A stretch of 22,212 nucleotides of DNA from Chara braunii (taxonomy: Eukaryota > Streptophyta > Charophyceae > Charales > Characeae): contig BFEA01000084.1 of assembly GCA_003427395.1 (NCBI GenBank), positions 259,359 to 281,570 on the forward strand. The letters run 5' to 3'. Positions 1 through 6,736 of this stretch are shown piece by piece (within the stretch, counting starts at the first letter, position 1; each line of letters begins with the position of its first letter). Under the pieces are notes generated by a model. The model worked only from the letters and a program-made list of their open reading frames with translations, was not told the DNA's origin and made no database searches. Made by a program: the position numbers and the translations under genes.

Positions 1-27
1 CACACACACACACACACACACACACAC
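1..27. repeat. (CA)n microsatellite at the window edge
   Basis: Thirteen uninterrupted CA units open the window, followed by a degenerate CG/TA-alternating tail. The tract probably continues outside the window. Confidence 0.95.
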
Positions 28-242
28 GCGTATACACATAAACACCATCGATTCACCCACCCGTATCCCACCCAAAGCATCGTACCTGATGGCCCCGCCC
101 ATCCCGCAGTCCCACCCGGGACGAAGAGGAGCCACTCCAACCGCACAGACAGTATTCCCTGTGGTCCATTTTTATATATTATTTTTATTCCCCCCTGCTC
201 CTTCCACCAGTGCAATGATAACTTATGAAGCTCCCAAAAAAC

Positions 243-278
<36 letters not shown>

Positions 279-399
279 CCCAACCAAACTAACGAAAACG
301 ACCACATCACGCCGAAGTATTCATTGGCTTGGAATCCCCCGTCCCGCGCGAGCGCGGGGAAATCAGACCTACTGAATAGATGGCACACTCATGCGACTG
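28..399. other. Non-coding stretch with a 34-A tract
   Basis: No supported gene. A run of 34 A lies at 244-277, after an A-rich lead-in, and could be the tail of an old plus-strand retroposon; I cannot define its start. A short GC hairpin (arms CCCGCG and CGCGGG) lies at about 342-357. The open frames across this stretch are poly-Lys or poly-Phe translations of the A tract and are not genes. Confidence 0.6.
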
Positions 400-402
400 T
401 TA

Positions 403-990
403 GGGCACGCTCACACTAGGTACCAAATCCCCATTTCCCCCCAAAAAAAGGGTTCCCGGAAAGTCACACATGGTGAACATCTGCCCAAATTCTCAAAAGG
501 GGTGACCATTTGTCAGCGGCCTGCGAAGCCGCGGGGGAAGGAAATTTGCGGTGACCTCCGGAGGTTACCGCAAATTCTCAAATCATTTTCTGAATTACCG
601 TGCAAAATTGGAGAAAAAATGGAACCCCACGATATTAGCGGCCTATCAATTGAAGAAAAGGAAATTTGGGGAAATGGGTGCAAGCACGGAGTGGTCAGAC
701 GCGCGGAGCACGAGCAGAGAGGTTCGTATGGACACCCGTTGCCAGCAGTAACGACCCAAAAAAAAAAAAAGGAAAAAACAGCTTGTAAAAACTGAACAAT
801 TGCATTTCCCATTTGAGGTACCACCGTGTGACCGGCGCCCTCCACAAGCACCTCGCAGAGAGCGATGTCGCGACCTTGTCTTTAGCGTGTTGGGAACACA
901 GTGTGACAGGCCAGGGCCACATTTCCTCAAAACGGCCGTTCCCATTTTCCCATTTTTTTGGGAATTTGGGTACCTAGTGTGAGCGTGCCC
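403..990. mobile_element. PIF/Harbinger-type MITE, 588 bp, TTA target duplications
   Basis: Seen: near-perfect terminal inverted repeats. The left end begins GGGCACGCTCACACTAGGTA at 403, and the right end is its reverse complement ending at 990; the match covers at least 22 bp. TTA stands directly outside both ends (400-402 and 991-993). Known: 3-bp TTA/TAA duplications and a GGG/GGC terminus are typical of PIF/Harbinger elements and their Tourist-like MITEs. The interior shows no transposase motif, so the element is non-autonomous. A 134-codon frame running from the left end into the interior resembles no family I know and is probably fortuitous. The interior also holds a 34-bp palindrome (separate entry). 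Confidence 0.8.
543..576. repeat. 34-bp near-perfect palindrome inside the MITE
   Basis: AATTTGCGGTGACCTCC is followed immediately by GGAGGTTACCGCAAATT. The two 17-bp arms have one mismatch and no loop. It could be a cruciform, a transposase-binding repeat, or the ends of an even smaller inserted element. Confidence 0.85.
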
Positions 991-993
991 TTA

Positions 994-1360
994 GTAAGCG
1001 GAGCATGAGTTCGACTCCTCCGCCGGTACTCCGAAGAACATAATCAAATCAGGGGCTATGCAACCCCCCGTTTCAGAAAAGGGGCAAACAAAAGGGGAAA
1101 ATTCAAAATTATATATTATAATAAAATATATATATATAATAACGCATCAACTCCCGAAACGTCCACTCCTGCCGAGGGCCCACTCCCCTGCATACCATAA
1201 TTCTATAAGTGCAATCCATTACGAGGATCCATCGACGGCCATCACTGCAATCATTCTCTTCGGGCAAACCTTGCCCCCTCCGTAAGAGCCAGACCATAGC
1301 AAGCGTAACGACGAGGGAGTTTCACCGGACAGAAACAAAATCCAACAACACCACGGGTCT
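994..1360. other. Non-coding; tRNA-like B-box next to the MITE, then AT-rich DNA
   Basis: Just right of the MITE a B-box-like GAGTTCGACTCC lies at about 1007-1018. If the MITE is mentally removed, a weak A-box-like TGGCACACTC at about 381 would lie roughly 35 bp upstream, a usual A-to-B distance. This suggests that the MITE landed in a tRNA-derived sequence, but the cloverleaf is poor. A TA-rich tract follows at about 1110-1140. No gene is supported. Confidence 0.35.
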
Positions 1361-1516
1361 CGCCGCACGGCACACGAAACGAAGACGAAACGACTGCATC
1401 TGCCCACGAAAAGTCGCAAAATACACCCGTTTCTATCTATAGCAAACCGATGAACCTGGCCATTTTCTACAGGAAGATGCACTCGTTTCGTTTTTCGTTT
1501 CGTGTCCCGTGCGGCG
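1360..1516. mobile_element. Small foldback/MITE-like element
   Basis: The left arm at about 1360-1404 contains GCCGCACGGCACACGAAACG. The right arm at 1472-1516 is its reverse complement with a few differences, so ~44-bp arms flank a ~65-bp centre. I found no clear target duplication. The CGCCGCAC core recurs in the neighbouring element at 1578-1742 and in the one at 12963-13079, so these may be relatives. Confidence 0.6.
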
Positions 1517-1523
1517 ACGCCTC

Positions 1524-1536
1524 AAACCCTAAACCC
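1524..1536 (+). repeat. Two plant-type telomere-like units
   Basis: AAACCCTAAACCC is nearly two copies of the CCCTAAA unit. With only two units it is most likely chance or a telo-box-like motif; no adjacent gene makes it a promoter element. Confidence 0.4.
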
Positions 1537-1577
1537 AAAAGTAGAGGGCCAAACCGGACAACACGACACGACAGTAA

Positions 1578-1742
1578 GGGCCTAGCCACACCACTGTCGA
1601 ATCGCAAGAAGTACAAATGCATGTGCCGGAGGTGCGTGACCAGATGCGTCCGTTACTATGAATAGCAACAGATGCATTTCCCCACTTTCTGAGGAAGGTG
1701 CACTCGTACGTTTTGGATTTCGACAGTGGTGCGGCGAGGCCC
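1578..1742. mobile_element. PIF/Harbinger-type mini-MITE, 165 bp, TAA target duplications
   Basis: Seen: the left end GGGCCTAGCCACACCACTGT and a right end that is the reverse complement of GGGCCTCGCCGCACCACTGT, with inverted similarity over about 45 bp. TAA flanks both sides (1575-1577 and 1743-1745). Known: this pattern fits non-autonomous PIF/Harbinger elements. Nothing is encoded. Its core is shared with the foldback just upstream. Confidence 0.7.
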
Positions 1743-1939
1743 TAAGGGCCTGGTTGCACTGCTCTCCATATGATCGCCTCGCCACACATGGCACACGAAA
1801 CGAAAACTTTCACGAGTTGGTTCCGTGTTCACACAGCCACACGGTCACACGACACACAATAGCGAAAAAAGAAGGGGAAGGAGTGATCTGTGGTCAAGTA
1901 GAGCAGGCTGCCACAGATGCTTTGAGCGTTCTAGATTGA
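1743..1939. other. Non-coding, with another copy of the MITE arm motif
   Basis: At about 1776-1810 a CGCCTCGCCACAC...GGCACACGAAACGAAAAC segment resembles the left arm of the 1360-1516 foldback in the same orientation. It may be the remnant end of a third element. No gene is supported. Confidence 0.4.
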
Positions 1940-2249
1940 CATCAAGGAAGGGAAAAAGGGGGAAAGAGGGGGGACCGGACCTTGCTTAGACCGGCGCTAC
2001 GGGCTCGGGTTCAGCAATAACCGAGATGCCATCCAGCGGCGTGATATAGCCCCAGAGTCCCCTCACCACACGCCCTCCATGTAGGGTGGATATGGCTATG
2101 TTCTAGCCATAGGAGAAGTGGGACAGGCAGAGGTAAGGTCTCCTCTGAGAAGCCCTGAGCGGATTAGACGACGGTTTGCTGTGGAGATTGAAGTATAGAG
2201 GAGGACAGACGTAGAGGGAGAGAAGAGAAAAGTAGGACCTAGGGTTACG
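1940..2249 (+). other. Probable 5' untranslated region of a plus-strand LINE (LINE-C)
   Basis: This purine-rich, stop-filled leader precedes an ATG at 2250 that opens a LINE-like ORF1 frame. Its start is a guess. It is assigned only because of what follows it. Confidence 0.3.
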
Positions 2250-2680
2250 ATGGAGGCACCTCCTGGCCAGGAGGTGCGGGGAAGATATCCCCCTCCAGTG
2301 CCACATGAAGAACGTAACTATTGGGAATACGAGCATAGGATAAGGAGTCTACTGGCGATGTGCTTTGATGATGGCGTCTACCCAACCCTAATTGATCCAG
2401 GAGAGATGGTCATTGAACGGCCAAAAGTGAGATTTGATGATGGTGTCTACCCAACCCTAATTGATCCAGGAGAGATGGTCATTGAACGGCGAAAAGTGAG
2501 ATTCTAGACGAACACCTTCCTAGATGACATAAAAGTCAAATGGTTAAAGGAGCGTACAGTAACCGTTATCTTGAAGGATGCCACCAGGTTTTTACCGAAG
2601 AATGTCAAGTACCCTCTAGTTCGAGCCGTCGAAGATGGGTGGGTGCTGGGGAACAAAGATCTTCCCGAGAACCCGCGAAG
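2250..2680 (+). pseudogene. LINE ORF1-like N-terminal fragment (LINE-C)
   Basis: The ATG at 2250 opens a frame of 85 codons with one TAG at 2505-2507; the same frame then continues past it to about 2680. The start is Pro/Arg-rich (MEAPPGQEVRGRYPPP). Residues around VTVILKDATRFLPKNVKYPL have the basic/hydrophobic pattern of plant LINE ORF1 proteins, but I see no zinc knuckle. A 69-bp tandem duplication makes a 23-residue sequence appear twice (copies 2364-2432 and 2433-2501). At about 2680 the sequence jumps to endonuclease coding in another frame, so the rest of ORF1 and the start of ORF2 have been deleted. Assignment to ORF1 rests mainly on this context. Confidence 0.45.
2364..2501 (+). repeat. 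69-bp tandem duplication, two copies
   Basis: Two head-to-tail copies with period 69 differ at two positions I can see. The length is a multiple of three, so the frame is kept. The high identity points to a recent duplication. Confidence 0.95.
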
Positions 2681-2685
2681 AGGAC

Positions 2686-2978
2686 GAATCATATGTCGTA
2701 ATGGGTGGAGACTGGAATTCCACCCTAGATACATCAAAGAACCAACTATACGGCAACTGTCTGAAAGATGTCCTCACTCTTGTGGACCTGATGGTAGATT
2801 TAGACCTCCACGATTCGTACAGAGATCTCCACCCCGTAGAGAGTGGATTTACGTGGTTCTCTCATAATGGCAGAGGTAAGAGATGACTTTCTATTGACGT
2901 GGGGAAAGGTGAAGGACGCAATGATCCAAATCTCGGAGGTGAACTCCCCGATTTCATATCACAAGCCGGTAGTGGGGT
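2686..2978 (+). pseudogene. LINE endonuclease fragment (LINE-C)
   Basis: The frame starting at 2635 reads VVMGGDWNSTLD, then SYRDLHPVESGFTWFSHNG. These are the GDWN and HP...FTWFS signatures of the endonuclease/exonuclease/phosphatase domain of LINE ORF2. It stops at 2886. After a frameshift, about 2910-2978 reads a W...ISEVNSPISYHKPVV segment that resembles the terminal SDHxPV motif. The N-terminal endonuclease motifs and the reverse transcriptase are absent. It is a dead fragment, fused to the ORF1 fragment just upstream. Confidence 0.75.
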
Positions 2979-3187
2979 GACCCGACGCCGCAGGGATAGG
3001 GATATCTGCATGCATGTTGATTGTAATCGACCCGCTGAACGGTCTGAACCACCCCGCTGTTTCTCACGTGCACGCTCGCGTACGACCGCGATCTCGAGGA
3101 AACCGAGTCGCTACGTACGAACTCGCCTGCGTGAGTCAGCCTAGAACTTCGTATGAGGATGCAGGGGACCAAGCCTTCTAAACGGAT
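2979..3187. other. Non-coding spacer
   Basis: This is CpG-rich sequence after the LINE fragment. The frames across it are Arg-rich and resemble nothing I know. Confidence 0.4.
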
Positions 3188-3670
3188 ATGGCTGCGGAAT
3201 TTCCCGCTTGGATGTCCGATCGTGAGAGTCTGAGGGACCCGGAATACCGCGAATACTGGGAAGGTGAACAACTCAGACGGCGGGGGAACTTAAGAAACCC
3301 GGAATTCCCTTGTCTGACAGAAAGCGATCGATTGTGTGCGAGGGACTTTCACAGTGCCATAACTAACGATCCTAGGGGTCCCGATTACCCGGATACTTAC
3401 AACACGCAGTATTTCATATCCCCCGGTTTCGTCGTTATTACAACCAGTTTCCCTCCGTTCCACCTCCTCCTTCCATATCACCAACTCACGGTGGTGCCAT
3501 GGAATTCCATAGCCCGCTATTGGCCCCGTAGACCGTGCGAAAAGTGTCGGCGGCACCAGGCCTATCGAGCCTCGAAATTCGCTCGGCAAGCCCGAACTGA
3601 AGACGAGGGGCGCCAACGACTGATCAAGCCGCACAACCGTCCACGAAGGCAAAACCAGAGGAGATGGTGA
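3188..3670 (+). CDS. Unrecognised 160-codon open frame
   Basis: ATG at 3188, stop at 3668-3670. The first 80 residues are acidic and aromatic (for example DPEYREYWEGEQLRRRG) and look more protein-like than random. A hydrophobic stretch follows around residues 80-100. The tail is very basic, with one CxxC pair (RPCEKCRRHQ) and many Arg. I recognise no domain, signal peptide or catalytic motif. It could be a fragment of a retroelement gag-like protein or a chance frame in CpG-rich DNA. The minus strand is also open over much of this span, which weakens the case. No flanking gene or promoter supports it. Confidence 0.2.
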   Translation: MAAEFPAWMSDRESLRDPEYREYWEGEQLRRRGNLRNPEFPCLTESDRLCARDFHSAITNDPRGPDYPDTYNTQYFISPGFVVITTSFPPFHLLLPYHQLTVVPWNSIARYWPRRPCEKCRRHQAYRASKFARQARTEDEGRQRLIKPHNRPRRQNQRRW

Positions 3671-3889
3671 TTCCCGTTTCTTTCAGGCTTGAAAGTTAAA
3701 TTCGTTGGCAGGGGCAATGTTGTTGGTTTTTTTTTCGAGAATGCAAAAGTGTTTAGATCCATCGGGACGATGATCGTGGAAATGTGCCCCGGATCTTTAG
3801 CCTGAGATGCACTCCGCATGCCATTTGCCTTATGCTGCACGACATCAGCAACTTCCCTTCTGAGCACACCCTCTTTGCGCCTATACCCC
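3671..3889. other. Non-coding spacer
   Basis: It contains a short T run (about 3728-3736) and no recognisable gene or repeat. Confidence 0.4.
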
Positions 3890-4003
3890 CGAAACTTGGG
3901 AAAAGTTATAGATGCCCCCCGCGGCGAAACCTTTGTAGCGATTTCTCCCCAAAATGGACTTGTTGCGTCGGAGGTCCCCCACAAACGTTTTTGTCATTCT
4001 TGC

Positions 4004-4036
4004 ACCCCGGTCTGAGGCCCGTATGGCCTCAGACCG
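4004..4036. repeat. Perfect 14-bp hairpin inside the foldback
   Basis: CCCGGTCTGAGGCC, a 5-nt loop CGTAT, then GGCCTCAGACCGGG. A related sequence near 4535-4560, in the opposite arm, is imperfect. Confidence 0.9.
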
Positions 4037-4147
4037 GGCCTGAGGCCACCTCAACTTGATTTCCAGCCGCAAGCCAGCCCAGTTGTACGCAGGCGATATT
4101 CGGGTTTGGTACATCCGAGAGGGCATAGCATACTCGCGTCGACACTT

Positions 4148-4500
4148 CCTTCACCTCACCTGCGCCCGATTCAAGAAAGATACATCCAAGAAAGTACAAG
4201 TGTGACGCAGGTCCGAAAAGGGCTTCCCGCCATTTTTGCATAGCGGGCATTACCCGCCCAGTACGGCCTGGAGGTGCTCGGGCCTTCACCTCACCTGGGC
4301 CCGATTCGAGAAAGATACATGCAAGAAAGTACATCCAAGAAAGTGCAATTGTGCCGCAGGTCCGAAAATTACTTCCCGCCATTTTCGCATTGCGGGCGTT
4401 ACCGGCCTTGTACGGCCGGAGGTACTTGAGCCTTCACCTCATCTGGGCCCGATTCGAGGAAGATACATCCAAGAAAGTGCAAGTGTGCCGCAGGCCGAAC
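4148..4500 (+). repeat. ~140-bp tandem repeat, about 2.5 copies
   Basis: Units start at 4148, 4283 and 4431, each opening CCTTCACCTCA. Each then has GCCCGATTC, an AAGATACATCCAAGAAAGT segment and GCCGCAGG-like sequence. The second unit has an extra ~13 bp that partly duplicates the AAGAAAGTACAT segment. The third is cut short at about 4500. Confidence 0.85.
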
Positions 4501-4811
4501 GGAAACTTCGAAAAGAGCCAAGCTTATCAGCTTCCGCGGCCTCAGGCTCGGTTTGAGGCCCTACCGGGGAGAAATAAATAAATAAAAGTTATTGGGGGAC
4601 CTCAAATGCAACAAATCCATTTTTGGGGAGATATGGATACAAAGGTTTTGCCGCGGGGGGCTTCTATAACTTTTCCCCCGAAACTTGCCACAGGAGATCT
4701 CAGTTCCAACCTGGGACTCCACCACCACTTCGTAAAATCCTTGGCATACCCCTTTTCGCACTTTCAGGCTCCCATCCCACTCCGATGTGGAATTCACACT
4801 GGGCGTGAGGT

Positions 4812-4824
4812 TGGTATCGGAGCC
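4812..4824 (+). other. Primer-binding site for initiator tRNA-Met (LTR retrotransposon)
   Basis: TGGTATCGGAGCC differs by one base from TGGTATCAGAGCC, the plant LTR-retrotransposon primer site complementary to the 3' end of initiator tRNA-Met. It lies 53 bp before the gag ATG, as expected just inside a 5' LTR. The LTR itself is not recognisable upstream: the short 4690-4811 stretch does not resemble the downstream LTR copies. Confidence 0.75.
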
Positions 4825-4876
4825 GGCACGTGGCAGGCTTCCGGATTAATACAACGGGTAACCCACGCAGAGCGAT

Positions 4877-5437
4877 TTGGCAAACAGAGGACGACCAAGA
4901 CAGCGGAACGCGCCACGACGTGATCCCATGGTAACAAGGAGTAGATCGGTTGGGCGACGAGCAGCCCCTATGAACACTCAACCAGCTGTGAACCAAGCCC
5001 AAAACCAGAACCCCGCACCTAACCCGGCTCCGCGGCCTCGAGCACCCATGGCTCCACCGGATATGTATCTTTTTTATCCTGCACATCATTTAGCCGAAGC
5101 GTGGTTAGCTACCTTACGAGCACAGCAGTACGACAATGACGAAGCTCGGATCAACATCCCCGCCAAATTAGGAGGAGACGCACATCATTGGTTTGACACT
5201 TACGTTTGGGTAGAGCTCCCAACTTTTGAACGGGATTTTTTGAATCGATTTGACTACATTTATCCGGAGCAAGCTTTGTTCATGATCGAAGATCGAGTAC
5301 AAAAGCCACTCGAGTCTGTCACGGAATACCGAAACCGATTTTATAGGATGTTTGTCAAAACTGAGCGAGGGGAACAAGTCGGGAGGGATCTATTCATCGA
5401 TGGGCTTCGCAGCAGGACCATGAGGACGAAATTGTGA
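4877..5437 (+). pseudogene. gag: Gag protein of an LTR retrotransposon (retrotrans_gag domain)
   Basis: The 186-residue frame from the ATG at 4877 has a basic, Asn/Pro/Ala-rich leader (residues 1-60). A gag core follows: FYPAHHLAEAWLATLRAQQY around 66-85, KLGGDAHHWFDTYVW around 97-111, FERDFLNRF around 117-125, and SVTEYRNRFYRMF around 147-159. This order, with W...F near the start and EYRxRFxxM later, matches the Ty3/gypsy-type capsid domain. A TGA at 5435-5437 ends the frame, but the same frame continues with plausible coding (KQFSPINHTLQQI) to a second stop near 5580 and on to the LTR start. Capsid forms the virus-like particle in the cytoplasm. There is no zinc knuckle, protease, RT or integrase between gag and the downstream LTR, so the element is gag-only or internally deleted. 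Confidence 0.7.
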
Positions 5438-5733
5438 AAACAGTTCTCCCCGATCAACCATACTCTCCAGCAGATTATGTCTGCGGCTGAAAAAATGGAG
5501 CGGAAATTAACCGCCAGCTTCCTAGAACATTATCCTAGAGAGGGAGAAGGGGAACATTATCCTAGAGAGGGACCTTCCTAGAAGGGGAATATTATCCTAG
5601 AGACTGAGCTAGCTAGGGCACGGGCCGAGCTGGCCGCACTTTATAATAAATTCGAAAACATGGGTTTTGTCTCTGGTCCCGTTACTTATCTAGAACATAT
5701 CGTAACCAAGAAGCCTGGGGTAGATGTAACCTA
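5438..5733 (+). pseudogene. gag: Gag C-terminal continuation up to the LTR
   Basis: Read in the gag frame, this gives an Ala/Glu/Lys-rich, coiled-coil-like stretch (TELARARAELAALYNKFENM) and runs without a gap to the LTR start at 5734. One further in-frame TAG at about 5578 lies in a local repeat where ATTATCCTAGAGA occurs three times (about 5528-5605), probably a small tandem duplication that upset the frame. Confidence 0.5.
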
Positions 5734-5960
5734 TGTGACACCCGTGGCCTAGGCCACGGGCATTTCGGCTGCCGCGGCCGAGAATCTCAGTCGCGGCCAC
5801 GGCCGATGAGACCCAATCCGCGGCCTGTTTTTTTTTTTTTTTTTTCCCTATAAAAATATGTAAAAAAAACAAAAACAAATATGGGGGTGTAGGGCTTGGA
5901 AAACCCTACACTCCTGTATTTTTTTTTTTGGAAGCCGACTTTGTTTCAAAAATTAAATCG
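5734..5960 (+). mobile_element. LTR of the gag element (3' LTR), 3' end undefined
   Basis: It begins TGTGACACCC, a common plant LTR 5' terminus, directly after the gag frame. The same start with similar following sequence recurs at 21868, which fixes the LTR boundary. It contains a 20-bp perfect palindrome (5741-5760), GC-rich GCGGCC repeats, a run of T (about 5827-5845), a TATA-like CTATAAAAATATG (about 5848) and a GTGTAGGG...CCCTACAC hairpin (5887-5894 with 5904-5911). The 3' boundary is lost in AT-rich sequence, so the end given is approximate. Confidence 0.6.
5741..5760. repeat. 20-bp perfect palindrome at the LTR start
   Basis: CCCGTGGCCTAGGCCACGGG is fully self-complementary. The corresponding site in the second LTR copy (21875-21894) is also palindromic although its sequence differs. 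Confidence 0.95.
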
Positions 5961-6122
5961 ATTTAAATAAAATAAAAAAATAAAAAATATAAAGAAAAGC
6001 AGAATTTTTTTTTTGTCATTTTTTATCATGAGATATATGTTCCCTGAGTTAACCGGTATTTTTTTTTTAAATGAATTTCTGTTTTTTGCATGGAAATGAG
6101 TTGTTTAAAAAAAATGCAGATG
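5961..6122. other. AT-rich non-coding DNA
   Basis: Runs of A and T, no gene. It may be the eroded remainder of the LTR. Confidence 0.4.
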
Positions 6123-6235
6123 CAAAATTTGAAAACAAATAAACAAAAAAACAGTTTGATTGATTGATTGATAGATTGATTGATCTGATTTAATTGATTG
6201 ATTGATTGAGTGTGAGTATGTGTGTGTGTGTGTGT

Positions 6236-6283
<48 letters not shown>

Positions 6284-6370
6284 NCAAAATTTGAAAACAA
6301 ATAAACAAAAAAACAGTTTGATTGATTGATTGATAGATTGATTGATCTGATTTAATTGATTGATTGATTG

Positions 6371-6379
<9 letters not shown>
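6123..6379 (+). repeat. Exact 95-bp duplication around a single N
   Basis: Positions 6123-6217 and 6285-6379 are identical base for base, including imperfect TGAT repeats. The second copy begins directly after the only N of the window, at 6284. A (TG)n tract fills the space between. This is what a failed merge of two contig ends looks like. Confidence 0.9.
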
Positions 6380-6416
<37 letters not shown>

Positions 6417-6417
6417 A

Positions 6418-6459
<42 letters not shown>

Positions 6460-6510
6460 ATGCGTGTGTATGTGTGTGTGTGATGTGTGATGTGTGATGT
6501 GTGTGCGTGT
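6218..6510. repeat. (TG)n microsatellite block with TGATG variants
   Basis: Long TG arrays are interrupted at 6284 (N), by the TGAT-rich copy, by GGAATG at about 6415, and by TGTGATG triplets at about 6478-6500. The long minus-strand frame here (Thr/His repeats) is a microsatellite artefact. Confidence 0.9.
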
Positions 6511-6736
6511 GTTCCTAGACGCACTTTGGAGCAGCCCGTTTTAGGGTTACCTGTTGAATCTTGTAGAAAGGCAGTATTTTTTTTTTTTTTTTTGAAAATC
6601 AGGCGGATGCCCTTCTGACTGGAGTGATATGAGCACTGCCATGTCAGAGGGGTCACCCTTAGATTACTCCTTTCAATTGGTGGGGAGCTGCACCTGCTGG
6701 AAACCGGGTTCAATGTCCCTTTCTTCTGGAGGAGAA

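Larger units (their letters stand above)
3890..4690. mobile_element. ~800-bp foldback element with internal tandem repeats
   Basis: The left arm at 3890-3980 and the right arm at about 4593-4690 are inverted copies at roughly 80% identity. Shared landmarks are AAAAGTTATAG, CCCCCCGCGGC, AAACCTTTGTA, TCTCCCC and GAGGTCCCCC. Further in, both sides carry GGCCTGAGGCC-type palindromic sequence. The centre holds about 2.5 direct copies of a 135-148-bp unit. I see no transposase. Long inverted repeats with an internal tandem array suit a foldback or MULE-derived non-autonomous element; I could not confirm a target duplication. The right end lies about 120 bp before the primer site of the gag element and may have displaced its 5' LTR. 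Confidence 0.65.

Noticed and set aside
89-419. Frames with poly-Lys or poly-Phe
   Set aside because: Produced by the 34-A tract; no domain or second support.
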